NCBI RefSeq assembly: GCF_018918325.1
Contig: NZ_JAHLQH010000017.1
Location: 1 to 63,375 of the forward strand
Length of the DNA stretch: 63,375 nucleotides
Source: Clostridium sp. MSJ-8
GTDB lineage: Bacteria > Bacillota > Clostridia > Clostridiales > Clostridiaceae
Direction of reading: 5' to 3'
The notes under the pieces are model-generated. The model had not been told where the DNA came from and made no database searches. It saw only the letters and a program-made list of their open reading frames with translations. The position numbers were made by a program, and so were the translations under genes. Shown piece by piece: positions 28,253 through 37,484 of this stretch (position 1 is the first letter of the stretch; the number at the start of each line of letters is the position of its first letter).

Positions 28253-28297
28253 AAATAGTTAATTGATATATATATATATATATATATACAACTATTT
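28253..28297. repeat. AT dinucleotide tract inside an inverted repeat, before hcp
   Basis: An unbroken AT run of 23 bases (28266-28288) is flanked by AAATAGTT (28253-28260) and AACTATTT (28290-28297). It ends 9 bp before the hcp ribosome binding site (GGAGG at 28306-28310). TTGATA at 28263-28268 could be a -35 box whose spacing to the start depends on the tract length. Confidence 0.6.
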
Positions 28298-28317
28298 ATC
28301 AGAATGGAGGCAATAAT

Positions 28318-29991
28318 ATGGGCAATAATATGGACATAGAATACCCTATGTTTTGTTATCAATGTGAACAGACAGCAGGGGGGAAAGGATGTACCAAACT
28401 TGGTGTGTGTGGTAAGACACCAGAGATAGCTAACCTTCAAGATTTATTATTATTTCAATGTAAAGGAATAAGTTGCTATGCAAATGAACTTCTTAAGAAA
28501 CAGCTTAATGTTGATAAGGAGATAGTTGAGTTTATTGAGAGTAGTTTATTTACTACTCTTACTAATGTTAACTTTGATGCTGATGTTCATGTTAATCTAC
28601 TTAGAAAATCTCAACATATAAAAGACTCACTTAAGAAGAAATTAGGTAAGATAAACAATAACACGGCTTATGTTACATATAGTTTAAGTGAAACAAAAGC
28701 AGATATGCTACGTGATTCAGCAGTAGCAGGTATTATGTATGATAGGAATTTAGATCCAGATATAAGATCACTTCGTCAGACAATTATATATGGATTGAAA
28801 GGAATAAGTGCATATGGACATCAAGCAAGAGAACTTGGGTATTATGATGATGAAGTTGATAATTTCTATATAAGAGCACTTGAAGCAGTAACAGATGATA
28901 GTTTATCAGTAGAAGATTTAATAAGATGGACTATGAGAACTGGAGAAATGAGTGTTGCTATAGTTAAAAAACTAGATGAAGCAAACACATCAGTTTATCA
29001 TAACCCTATTATGAATAAGGTAAATGTCCATATAAAAAAAGGACCATTTATCATAGTATCAGGACATGATCTAAAAGATTTAGAGATGTTACTTAAACAA
29101 ACAGAAGGAAAAGGAATAAATATCTATACTCATGGGGAGATGTTACCATGTCATGGATATCCGGAGCTTACTAAGTATAAACATTTAGTAGGAAATTATG
29201 GTGGTGCATGGCAAGATCAACAAAAAGAATTTGATGGAATACCAGGTTGCATACTTATGACAACTAATTGCATGATGAAACCTAGAGAGAGTTATAAAGA
29301 TAGAATATTTTCTACCAATGTAGTTGGATGGGATGGAGTAAAATTTATAGAAAAAAATTCAAATGGGGAAAAAGATTTTACTCCAATAATTGAAAAAGCA
29401 TTAGAACTTGGTGGATTTACAGAAGATCAAGAACCTAAAGAGATACTTGTTGGATTTGGACATAAAACAACATTAAATTATACAGAAGATATCGTAAATG
29501 CAGTTAAAGAAGGTAAAATAAGGCACTTCTTTGTTGTAGGTGGATGTGATGGTGCAAGACCAGGTAGAAACTATTATACAAAATTTGCACAGATGGTTCC
29601 TGATGATTGTGTTATTTTAACCCTTGCTTGTGGAAAATATAGATTTAACAAACTAGAATTCGGGACAGTTGAAGGACTTCCTAGGTTATTAGATGTTGGA
29701 CAGTGTAATGATGTATATTCAGCTATTAAGATAGCAATTGCATTAGCAGATGCGTTTAAAACAGATGTTAATAGTTTACCTTTATCAATAATTCTGTCAT
29801 GGTATGAACAAAAGGCAGTAGCAGATTTGCTTGCATTATTATCACTGGGAATAAAAGACATATATTTAGGACCAACATTACCAGCTTTTATAAGTCCTAA
29901 TGTGCTTCAATATCTTGTAGATACATTTGGATTAAGACCAATAAGTACTCCAGAAGATGATTTAAAGTCATGCTTGAAACAAGAAATTTAG
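28318..29991 (+). CDS. hcp: Hydroxylamine reductase / hybrid-cluster protein
   Basis: A 557-residue iron-sulfur protein. The N-terminal motif CYQCEQTAGGKGC continues with TKLGVCG and binds the cubane cluster. The hybrid Fe-S-O cluster ligands come later, with the Cys residues around GEMLPCHGYP, DGIPGCILMTTNCMMKP, VGGCDGARPGR and LACGKYRF. Hcp removes nitric oxide or hydroxylamine in anaerobes and can S-nitrosylate proteins. ATG at 28318 follows GGAGG at 7 bp. A DUF3787 gene and nifJ follow closely, so it may receive electrons from ferredoxin reduced by NifJ. No separate reductase (hcr) is present. Confidence 0.95.
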   Translation: MGNNMDIEYPMFCYQCEQTAGGKGCTKLGVCGKTPEIANLQDLLLFQCKGISCYANELLKKQLNVDKEIVEFIESSLFTTLTNVNFDADVHVNLLRKSQHIKDSLKKKLGKINNNTAYVTYSLSETKADMLRDSAVAGIMYDRNLDPDIRSLRQTIIYGLKGISAYGHQARELGYYDDEVDNFYIRALEAVTDDSLSVEDLIRWTMRTGEMSVAIVKKLDEANTSVYHNPIMNKVNVHIKKGPFIIVSGHDLKDLEMLLKQTEGKGINIYTHGEMLPCHGYPELTKYKHLVGNYGGAWQDQQKEFDGIPGCILMTTNCMMKPRESYKDRIFSTNVVGWDGVKFIEKNSNGEKDFTPIIEKALELGGFTEDQEPKEILVGFGHKTTLNYTEDIVNAVKEGKIRHFFVVGGCDGARPGRNYYTKFAQMVPDDCVILTLACGKYRFNKLEFGTVEGLPRLLDVGQCNDVYSAIKIAIALADAFKTDVNSLPLSIILSWYEQKAVADLLALLSLGIKDIYLGPTLPAFISPNVLQYLVDTFGLRPISTPEDDLKSCLKQEI

Positions 29992-30011
29992 ATAATGAGG
30001 TGGAAATGTAC

Positions 30012-30206
30012 ATGGACCAATATTCAAAAGAAGTTATTAATGCGAATAAAAATATCAAAGAAAAAAGTAAAGTGAAAACTCATAGTGCGGATACAGCAGC
30101 ATGGGCAGAAAGTTATAAAATTATCCCTGATTCAAATGTAACAATTCCTAGTGTAGAAAATGTTATAGATGCTAAAGATTGGGTTGATAATGGAAGTAAA
30201 TTATAA
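30012..30206 (+). CDS. Small DUF3787 protein
   Basis: A 64-residue protein whose C-terminal part, ADTAAWAESYKIIPDSN then VTIPSVENVIDAKDWVD, matches the DUF3787 pattern (HDTAAWA, VSIPSE, AKEWVD) seen in clostridia. The function is unknown; there is no membrane segment or Cys cluster. ATG at 30012 is chosen because GAGGTGG (29997-30003) is eight bases ahead; ATG at 30006 would be too close. It sits between hcp and nifJ (gaps of about 20 bp each side), so a link to redox metabolism is possible. Confidence 0.7.
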   Translation: MDQYSKEVINANKNIKEKSKVKTHSADTAAWAESYKIIPDSNVTIPSVENVIDAKDWVDNGSKL

Positions 30207-30230
30207 TATTTGAGAAAGGAAAGTGTTTAT

Positions 30231-33200
30231 ATGGCAAAAGTTACATTGACATTGGATGGTAACACAGCAGCAGCATATGTAGCATATGCTTTCACAGAAG
30301 TAGCATCAATATATCCTATAACACCATCTTCAACCATGGCAGAAGTAGTAGATGAATGGGCTGCAAAAGGCAAAAAAAATATATTTAATCAGAGTGTGAA
30401 GGTAATTCAAATGCAATCCGAAGCAGGAGCTGCAGGTGCATTTCATGGTTCATTGCAAGGAGGAGCTCTAACAAGTACATTTACAGCATCACAAGGATTA
30501 TTACTTATGATACCTAATATGTATAAGATAGCTGGAGAATTACTTCCAGGAGTATTTCATGTGAGTGCAAGAGCTATTGCAGCACAAGCACTTAATATAT
30601 TTGGTGATCATCAAGATGTTATGGCAGCAAGGCAAACAGGTTGTGCGATTCTAGCCTCTTCTTCTGTACAAGAAGTTATAGACCTTGCACCAGTTGCACA
30701 TTTAGCTGCAATTAAGGGAAGACTTCCTTTTATTAATTTTTTTGATGGCTTTAGAACTTCGCATGAGATACAAAAAGTAGAAGGACTTGAATATGATGAT
30801 TATGCATCATTAATAGATACAGAAGCATTAAAGGAATTTAGAGAAAGAGCATTATCACCATCTAATCCTGTTACAAGAGGAACAGCTCAAAATCCTGATA
30901 TATATTTTCAAACAAAAGAATCTTCTCAGCGATTTTATGAAGCTATGCCTTCTATTGTAGAAGAGTATATGAATAAGATAAGTAAGCTTACAGGAAGAAA
31001 ATATGGCTTATTTAATTATTATGGAGCAAGGGACGCAGAATATATAATAGTTGCTATAGGTTCAGTTAATGAAACTATAGAAGAAACAGTAGATTATATG
31101 AATAAACAAGGTAAGAAATATGGTGTAGTAAAAGTTCATCTGTATAGACCATTTTCTGCTCGTCACTTCTTAGAAGTAATTCCATCTACCGTTAAAAGAA
31201 TAGCTGTATTAGATAGAACGAAAGAACCAGGAGCAGTAGGTGAACCTTTATATTTAGATATAAGAAGTTGTTATTATAATGCTGAAAATGCACCTGTTAT
31301 AATAGGTGGCAGGTATGGATTAGGATCTAAGGATACTACTCCTAGTCAGATAAAAGCTGTATTTGATAATCTAGAAAGTGAAAATCCTAAAGATAGATTC
31401 ACAATAGGTATCAATGATGATGTTTGCAATACATCATTAGATATAAATGAATATATTAACACAGCAGATAAGGGCACAGTATGTTGTAAGTTATGGGGAT
31501 TAGGATCAGATGGAACTATAGGAGCTAATAAGCAAGCTATTAAAATAATAGGAAATTATACAGATAAAAAAGTCCAAGGATATTTTGCTTATGATTCTAA
31601 GAAGTCAGGTGGACTTACTATATCTCATTTAAGATTTGGAGATAGAGATATAAAATCAAGCTATTTAGTAGAAGAAGCTGATTATACTTCTTGTCATAAT
31701 CAATCATATATATATGCATATGATATAACAAGAGGTATAAAAGAAGGTGGAACCTTTGTTTTAAATTGTAGATGGACTGATGAAGAGTTAGAAGAGAAGC
31801 TTCCTACAAGAATTAAAAGGACTCTAGCTGAAAAGAATATTAAGTTCTATTGCATAGATGCTATAAAAATAGCAGAAGATATAGGATTAGGTAATCGTAT
31901 AAGTATGGTTATGCAAGGTGTATTCTTTAAATTGACTGATATTATCCCAGAGGATGAAGCAAAGAAATATCTAAAAGAAGCAATAAGAAATATGTTCAGC
32001 AAAAAGGGTGAAAAAATAGTAGCATTAAACTGTGAAGCTATAGATAAAGGATATGAATTAATAAGGGAGGTACAAGTAAAAGAAGAGTGGAAGAATATTG
32101 CTGATGAAGACATTAAGCAAGTAAAAGAACCAGATTTTATAGCTAATATTATGCGTCCAATGCTAAGAGAGGAAGGTAATGAATTGCCTGTTAGTGCATT
32201 TAATGGAATGGAAGATGGAACATTTCCACCTGGTACATCAGCATATGAGAAGAGAGGAATAGCAGTAAATGTTCCTGAATGGAATATTGAAACTTGTATT
32301 CAATGTAATCAATGTTCCTATATATGTCCACATGCATGTATAAGACCATTTCTATTAGATAAACAAGAGATTCAAGATGCACCAGAAGGATTTAAAACTA
32401 AGAAAGCTATTGGAAAGGGAATTCAAGAATATGAATTTAGAATACAAGTAAGTACTATGGATTGTACAGGATGTGGTAATTGTGCTGATGTATGCCCAGC
32501 TAATCCTAAAGCTTTAGTAATGAAGAAGATATCCACACAAACAGAAGTGGAAGTTCCAAATTGGGATTATGCTGTTAATAAAGTTTCAGAGAAGGGAGAT
32601 TTATTTGAAGGGAAAAGTGTTAAGGATAGTCAATTCAAAAGACCTCTTGTAGAATTCTCAGGTGCATGTGCAGGGTGTGGAGAAACACCTTATATAAAAT
32701 TATTAACTCAACTATTTGGTGATAGAATGATGATTGCAAATGCAACAGGATGTTCATCTATATGGGCAGCATCAGCACCTGCTACAGCTTATACTTGTAA
32801 TGAAAAAGGTATGGGACCTGCGTGGGCTAATTCATTGTTCGAAGATAATGCTGAGTATGGGTTAGGTATGTATCTTGCTGTTAAGCAGATAAGAGATAGA
32901 ATTGAAGACAACATGAAAGAATTAATGCATAGTAATATAGATATGCAATTAAAAGAAGCATTTAATAAATGGATTGAAGTAAAAGAATGTGGAGAAGAAA
33001 CTAAAAAAATAAGCAAAGATATAATAGAAATATTAGAAAGATATGAGACAAAGTCTAGATCAGAAGAAGTATCGAAAGAATTTATAATAGATAATCAAAG
33101 TTATCTTATAAAACCATCTCAATGGATAGTTGGAGGTGATGGATGGGCTTATGATATAGGTTATGGAGGACTAGATCATGTAATCTCTACAGGAGAAGAT

Positions 33201-33758
33201 ATTAATGTATTAATTTTTGATACAGAAATATATTCTAATACTGGAGGTCAAGCATCTAAATCGACTCCAACGGCTGCTATTGCAAAGTTTGCTTCAAGTG
33301 GAAAGAAGGCAAATAAAAAAGATTTAGGAAGAATGATGATGACATATGATAATGTTTATGTAGCACAGGTGGCAATGGGAGCAGATAAAAATCAAACTAT
33401 AAAAGCAATGATAGAAGCAGAGAAGTTTAATGGTCCATCAATAATAATTGCATATTCTCCATGTATTAATCATGGAATAAAAGAAGGGATGGGACGCAGT
33501 ATTGCCAATATGGATAAGGCAGTTAAAAGTGGTTACTGGCATTTGTATAGATATAATCCAGAATTAAAGCAGGACGGTAAGAATCCATTTATATTAGATT
33601 CAAAAGAACCAAAAGAAAGTTTTAGAGAATTTATAATGGGTCAAGTTCGTTATGCAGCATTACAAAAGCAATCTCCAGAAATAGCAGAAGAATTATATAA
33701 AAAATGTGAAAAAGAAGCTAATAAACGTTATGAAATATATAAAAAATTAGCAGAATAA
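30231..33758 (+). CDS. nifJ: Pyruvate:ferredoxin (flavodoxin) oxidoreductase
   Basis: A 1175-residue single-chain PFOR that converts pyruvate and CoA to acetyl-CoA and CO2 and reduces ferredoxin, the central energy step of clostridia. Domain order is complete: pyruvate/CoA-binding N-terminus (AYAFTEVASIYPITPSSTMAE), gamma domain (around 420-610), two [4Fe-4S] motifs (CIQCNQCSYICPHAC and CTGCGNCADVCP), the CAGCGE motif for the proximal cluster, and the thiamine diphosphate motif GDGWAYDIGYGGLDH with IYSNTGGQASKSTP. ATG at 30231 follows GAAAGGAAAG; the upstream in-frame codon is rejected. It is the last gene of the hcp unit and is followed by a family hairpin acting as terminator. Confidence 0.97.
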   Translation: MAKVTLTLDGNTAAAYVAYAFTEVASIYPITPSSTMAEVVDEWAAKGKKNIFNQSVKVIQMQSEAGAAGAFHGSLQGGALTSTFTASQGLLLMIPNMYKIAGELLPGVFHVSARAIAAQALNIFGDHQDVMAARQTGCAILASSSVQEVIDLAPVAHLAAIKGRLPFINFFDGFRTSHEIQKVEGLEYDDYASLIDTEALKEFRERALSPSNPVTRGTAQNPDIYFQTKESSQRFYEAMPSIVEEYMNKISKLTGRKYGLFNYYGARDAEYIIVAIGSVNETIEETVDYMNKQGKKYGVVKVHLYRPFSARHFLEVIPSTVKRIAVLDRTKEPGAVGEPLYLDIRSCYYNAENAPVIIGGRYGLGSKDTTPSQIKAVFDNLESENPKDRFTIGINDDVCNTSLDINEYINTADKGTVCCKLWGLGSDGTIGANKQAIKIIGNYTDKKVQGYFAYDSKKSGGLTISHLRFGDRDIKSSYLVEEADYTSCHNQSYIYAYDITRGIKEGGTFVLNCRWTDEELEEKLPTRIKRTLAEKNIKFYCIDAIKIAEDIGLGNRISMVMQGVFFKLTDIIPEDEAKKYLKEAIRNMFSKKGEKIVALNCEAIDKGYELIREVQVKEEWKNIADEDIKQVKEPDFIANIMRPMLREEGNELPVSAFNGMEDGTFPPGTSAYEKRGIAVNVPEWNIETCIQCNQCSYICPHACIRPFLLDKQEIQDAPEGFKTKKAIGKGIQEYEFRIQVSTMDCTGCGNCADVCPANPKALVMKKISTQTEVEVPNWDYAVNKVSEKGDLFEGKSVKDSQFKRPLVEFSGACAGCGETPYIKLLTQLFGDRMMIANATGCSSIWAASAPATAYTCNEKGMGPAWANSLFEDNAEYGLGMYLAVKQIRDRIEDNMKELMHSNIDMQLKEAFNKWIEVKECGEETKKISKDIIEILERYETKSRSEEVSKEFIIDNQSYLIKPSQWIVGGDGWAYDIGYGGLDHVISTGEDINVLIFDTEIYSNTGGQASKSTPTAAIAKFASSGKKANKKDLGRMMMTYDNVYVAQVAMGADKNQTIKAMIEAEKFNGPSIIIAYSPCINHGIKEGMGRSIANMDKAVKSGYWHLYRYNPELKQDGKNPFILDSKEPKESFREFIMGQVRYAALQKQSPEIAEELYKKCEKEANKRYEIYKKLAE

Positions 33759-33777
33759 TATTTATTATAGAAGTAAA

Positions 33778-33845
33778 AAGTTAAGCTGGCTAAATGTTGC
33801 AAATTCATAAAAGTTCAACATCTATAATGCTAGCTTAATTTTTTT
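33778..33845 (+). terminator. Terminator of nifJ; palindrome family copy 4 (short loop)
   Basis: Outer stem TTAAGCTGGC (33781-33790) with GCTAGCTTAA (33829-33838), then Ts. Inner stem ATGTTG (33794-33799) with CAACAT (33816-33821), loop of 16 nt. The joining bases (CTAA on the left, ATAATG on the right) match the family, while the loop is shortened and diverged. Confidence 0.8.
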
Positions 33846-33865
33846 ACTCTATGAGAAATTATTTG

Positions 33866-33898
33866 CTTAAACTAAAGCTATTATATTTTAATTATAAA
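33866..33898. repeat. MITE-1 right-end remnant
   Basis: TTGCTTAAACTAAAGCTATTATATTTTAATTAT-type sequence matches the right terminal repeat of MITE-1 (as at 17955-17989). No left end is present. Confidence 0.5.
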
Positions 33899-33977
33899 TA
33901 ACATGACTTTTATTTCCTAATTTAATATGTTATAATTTTAAGAGTTTAGTGTTATAAAACGATTGGAGGAGAAAAAG

Positions 33978-34718
33978 ATGTCAGGACATTCAAAATGGCA
34001 TAACATCCAAGCTAAAAAAGGCAAAACGGATGCAAAAAGAGGTAAAATATTTACTAAAATAGGTAAGGAATTAGCAATAGCTATAAAAAACGGAGGAGCT
34101 AATCCTGACAATAACGCCAAGTTAAGAGACGTTATAGCAAAAGCAAAGGCTGCAAACATGCCTAATGATAACATTAATAGAGCTATAAAGAAGGCAGAAG
34201 GGGATATGAATACAGTAAACTATGATTCTATAGTTTATGAAGGATATGGTCCAAGTGGAGTTGCAGTTATAGTTGAAACATTAACTGATAATAAGAATAG
34301 ATCAGCAGGTAACGTAAGAAGCGCCTTTACAAAAGGTGGTGGAAACATGGGAGCAACAGGTTGTGTTAGTTTCATGTTCCAAGAAAAAGGTGAATTAGTT
34401 GTAGAAAAAGCAGATAGAGATGAAGATGAAATGATGATGATGGCTCTAGAAGCAGGAGCAGAAGACTTCAATGCAGATGAAGATGAAGTATTCGTAATAA
34501 CAACTACACCAGAAGATTTCTCAAGTGTACGTGAAGCATTAGAAGCTCAAGGAGTAGAATTCTTAGAAGCAGCAGTTAAGATGATACCAGATACATACAC
34601 TGCAATTAACGAAGAAGACGCTAAGAAGTTCCAAAAGATGCTAGACTTACTTGATGATGATGATGACGTTCAAGAAGTTTATCATAATGCTGAGTTCCCT
34701 GAAGGATGGGAAGAATAG
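33978..34718 (+). CDS. yebC: YebC/PmpR family regulator or translation factor
   Basis: A 246-residue protein with the family start [20 protein letters not shown], the middle stretch [19 protein letters not shown] and [14 protein letters not shown], and an acidic C-terminus ([14 protein letters not shown]). YebC proteins were described as transcriptional regulators; recent work on YebC2/TACO1 relatives links them to translation of proline-rich sequences. ATG at 33978 follows GGAGGA; an earlier TTG in frame contains this site. It is monocistronic with a strong hairpin behind it. Codon use is richer in C/G-ending codons than its neighbours, which suggests high expression. Confidence 0.93.
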   Translation: MSGHSKWHNIQAKKGKTDAKRGKIFTKIGKELAIAIKNGGANPDNNAKLRDVIAKAKAANMPNDNINRAIKKAEGDMNTVNYDSIVYEGYGPSGVAVIVETLTDNKNRSAGNVRSAFTKGGGNMGATGCVSFMFQEKGELVVEKADRDEDEMMMMALEAGAEDFNADEDEVFVITTTPEDFSSVREALEAQGVEFLEAAVKMIPDTYTAINEEDAKKFQKMLDLLDDDDDVQEVYHNAEFPEGWEE

Positions 34719-34780
34719 GGCGTTTAGAAGTATTCTGAACTAGAAAAAATCATTTGATAATGGTATACAAATTTGTTTAA

Positions 34781-34837
34781 AGACACTTTCAATATTGATA
34801 TACATAGTGTGTATTGATATTGGAGGTGTCTTTTTTT
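34781..34837 (+). terminator. Terminator after yebC
   Basis: GACACTTTCAATATTGATA (34782-34800) pairs with TATTGATATTGGAGGTGTC (34812-34830, with mismatches), followed by seven Ts. Confidence 0.85.
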
Positions 34838-34959
34838 GCTTTTGGAGGATTTATTAAATTTTTTATATAATTATTGAAAAAATGATATTAATTATTATAT
34901 AATATACAATGTCAATATTTGGATATATTAACATAAAAGGAAACTAGGAGAATGATATT

Positions 34960-35520
34960 GTGAAGAAACTAAATGAAACATTAAAAATAACAATATTAGT
35001 ATCAGTAGCAGTTTTAACATTATTCTATATAAGTTTTAAGATAGTTAAATCTGATATAGAGAGACATCAATATCCAATAACTTTAAATAACGATAATTAT
35101 AAATTAAGGTATATTGAAGACGGACCATATATTATTTCACAGGAAGATATTAATTATGATGTTTTTACTTGTTTAACATCTTATTCTATAACAGGCAATT
35201 ACATTTATGCTGTAGATTCTTATAAGCCATTTAGTTATTTAAAAATAAATAGTGATTTAAATATTACTTTTTTTACTGAAGATATTAATGAATTTGACGA
35301 AAGTGATCAGAAAATATTTAAATATATGTTAAAGAAAGAAAAAGATAAAATTACTAAAGTAAATTTAAAAAATATAAAACCATCTAAAGTTATTGATTCG
35401 TATTTTGGAGATGGCAGTATTGTTTTAAAAAAGAGAAAGAATTCTTATGTTCTTTATGATAGAACTAATAACAAAATTATAGATACTGTAAAAAAATTAA
35501 AAGGATATTATTTAATATAA
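34960..35520 (+). CDS. Hypothetical single-pass membrane protein
   Basis: A 186-residue protein I do not recognise. One N-terminal membrane helix (ITILVSVAVLTLFYISF) is followed by an extracytoplasmic part rich in Tyr, Asp and Lys, probably beta-rich (YKLRYIEDGPYIISQEDINY; SYVLYDRTNNKIIDTV). There is no lipobox and no repeats. The start is GTG at 34960 behind AGGAG. No neighbour suggests a role; the next gene is 174 bp away. Confidence 0.55.
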   Translation: MKKLNETLKITILVSVAVLTLFYISFKIVKSDIERHQYPITLNNDNYKLRYIEDGPYIISQEDINYDVFTCLTSYSITGNYIYAVDSYKPFSYLKINSDLNITFFTEDINEFDESDQKIFKYMLKKEKDKITKVNLKNIKPSKVIDSYFGDGSIVLKKRKNSYVLYDRTNNKIIDTVKKLKGYYLI

Positions 35521-35694
35521 AATATGCAAAAAATAATGTAAAAAACAGTAATACAGGTAAACAAATTATTGATAATAAGTTCAGTCTATAGTAGATAAAT
35601 GTTAATGGTGTTATAATTAAAAAAGTGAGAAATTATAGAGAGTATATATCTTGTAACCAAAATAATAAACAGATATGTTAAAGGAGGAGAGGAT

Positions 35695-37119
35695 TTGAAA
35701 AATAAATTTAAAAGAGAAAAAGCATACCTGGGTATTATTGATAAGTTTATAATATTTTTTGTTACAATAGCAGTTGTTTTAGTAATTAGTACATCTATTA
35801 TTTCTTATAATAGGATGGAAGATAATCTTTTAGATGTATATGAAAATAATCTTTCCAATAGAGTAGAAGAACTTGTGGAATCATTTGATTCTTTTTTTGA
35901 GAATAAATTTGATAATCTAGATTTTTTAGCTACCCAACCAGAAGTTTATAACATGAATAGAAATGAACAACAAGAATATTTATTAGAAAAAGCTAAGCCA
36001 TTAGGTTTTGAGAAACTATTTATTGTAGATGAAGAAGGAAAAGCCTTTTATATAAAGCAGAATATAGTGAAAAATCAAGCTGGTGAAGATTTTACAAAAA
36101 AAGTATTAAATAATGACAGATATATTTCAGAACCTTTTATGGAATATACATTACATCGCTCAATTACAACTATATCAGTTGATATAGTTAATGCAGATGG
36201 TAAGAAAGTAGGAGCACTATGTGGAACTATAGATCTTGCAAAAGTTAATTATAAAATTGAAGAATTTACAGTAGGTAAAGATGGATTTGGTGTAATGATA
36301 AATGATGCAGGACAATATATAGCATATAAAGATATGAGTTTAGTTCATAGCAAGGAAAATTTTATAGATGAGTATTCTGAATATAATGATGATATATCAT
36401 TAATTGAAGATAGAGATGATATTAGAGAAAAAAGTGGAAGTGTTAAGTTAAAAGGAATTAAATATAGTGCGGCTTATAAAAAACTTGATGTAAATGAATG
36501 GACAGTTATTATATTGGTTCCGCAATCAGAAGTTTTAGTGGAATTAGGTGCATATACAAGAATGCAAGTTTTAAATGTTATGGTTGTTGTTCTTTTAATT
36601 TTATTAGTTGCCAAGATAATGTATAATTGGCTATATAATGAGCATAAAGCGTATACAGATGGTCTTACTAAAATATTTAATAGAGCAAAATGTGATCTTG
36701 TATTGAAGAAAATAGATAAGGATAATAAATCTAGAATAATACTAATCTGTTTTGATCTTAATAATTTTAAAAAGATAAATGATTTAGAAGGCCATGCAGC
36801 AGGAGATAAAATGCTTCAAGATTTTGCTAAAATTTTAAATAATGTATTTGGAAAAATTGGATTTGTTAGTAGAATAGGTGGAGATGAATTCTTGGTTTTA
36901 TTAAAAAATGCAACAGACAAAGAAATTGAGGCTTGTATACATGCTATGAATAGAAGAATAGATTTGTATAATAGACATTTTTATGATAATAAAAAATTAA
37001 AACTATCAACTGCATATGGTATTGCAATAAAAGAAAGAAATGAATTAACATCAGTAAATATTTTAAAGGAAAGAGCAGATTCAGAAATGTATAAAAATAA
37101 ATATAAAGATAAAGAGTAA
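35695..37119 (+). CDS. Cache-domain diguanylate cyclase
   Basis: A 474-residue membrane sensor that makes c-di-GMP. There is one membrane helix at about 20-40, an extracytoplasmic double-Cache sensor (about 45-285, with KVGALCGTIDLAKVNYKIE and YKKLDVNEWTVIILVP), and a second membrane helix at about 288-310. The GGDEF domain follows (DGLTKIFNRAKCD; catalytic GGDEF at 395-399). The inhibitory I-site (RxxD before GGDEF) is absent: the residues there are FVSR. So feedback inhibition by c-di-GMP is not expected. The start is TTG behind a strong AAAGGAGGAGAGG. It is a single gene; no c-di-GMP riboswitch is visible in the window. Confidence 0.9.
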   Translation: MKNKFKREKAYLGIIDKFIIFFVTIAVVLVISTSIISYNRMEDNLLDVYENNLSNRVEELVESFDSFFENKFDNLDFLATQPEVYNMNRNEQQEYLLEKAKPLGFEKLFIVDEEGKAFYIKQNIVKNQAGEDFTKKVLNNDRYISEPFMEYTLHRSITTISVDIVNADGKKVGALCGTIDLAKVNYKIEEFTVGKDGFGVMINDAGQYIAYKDMSLVHSKENFIDEYSEYNDDISLIEDRDDIREKSGSVKLKGIKYSAAYKKLDVNEWTVIILVPQSEVLVELGAYTRMQVLNVMVVVLLILLVAKIMYNWLYNEHKAYTDGLTKIFNRAKCDLVLKKIDKDNKSRIILICFDLNNFKKINDLEGHAAGDKMLQDFAKILNNVFGKIGFVSRIGGDEFLVLLKNATDKEIEACIHAMNRRIDLYNRHFYDNKKLKLSTAYGIAIKERNELTSVNILKERADSEMYKNKYKDKE

Positions 37120-37196
37120 AAAAGAATAGAAATTAAAATAAATTACAAAAGTAAACAAAAAGTAAATAAAATATTATCTTTTTATGAAAAAAATAA

Positions 37197-37225
37197 TTGA
37201 CATATAATATCATATGTAATAAAAT
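37197..37225 (+). promoter_or_regulatory. Promoter of a candidate small RNA
   Basis: TTGACA (37197-37202), 17-bp spacer, TAAAAT (37220-37225). This is the best sigma-A promoter match in the window, and no start codon with a ribosome site follows before the terminator at 37274-37322. Confidence 0.75.
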
Positions 37226-37231
37226 AACTCT

Positions 37232-37323
37232 TGTCGGTTAGTGAACCGATTTAGAATTTACAGTTGCTTTTAGACCACCAGGGTCGGCTTTTTATAGGAA
37301 AGGTCGGTTTTGGTGGTATTTTT
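37232..37323 (+). ncRNA. Candidate small RNA or attenuated leader, class unknown
   Basis: About 90 nt between a strong promoter and a terminator. The 5' hairpin is TCGGTT (37234-37239) with AACCGA (37244-37249), loop AGTG. The terminator is ACCACCA (37274-37280) with TGGTGGT (37311-37317) and a T-run, enclosing an inner stem GGCTTTTT/GAAAGGTC. A second TCGGTT (37304-37309) inside the terminator could pair with AACCGA instead, giving two exclusive folds. It could therefore be a free small RNA or a riboswitch-like leader for the ATP-cone gene 160 bp downstream. I do not recognise it as a known class. Confidence 0.6.
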
Positions 37324-37484
37324 AACGCTTAAAAAATAAAAATCCAATATCAATTTTTATTATAATTCATTAGATAATAAGTTTTTATGTATTAATTTAT
37401 AAAAAAGTTACAAAATAATAGAGTGTGCTATTATGAAAAAACATTTATAATATATATATAAATAAATACTAGGTGGTGACAATT

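Noticed and set aside
37232..37323. c-di-GMP, preQ1 or T-box riboswitch before the ATP-cone gene
   Set aside because: None of the core sequences of these classes is present, and the structure ends 160 bp before the gene.
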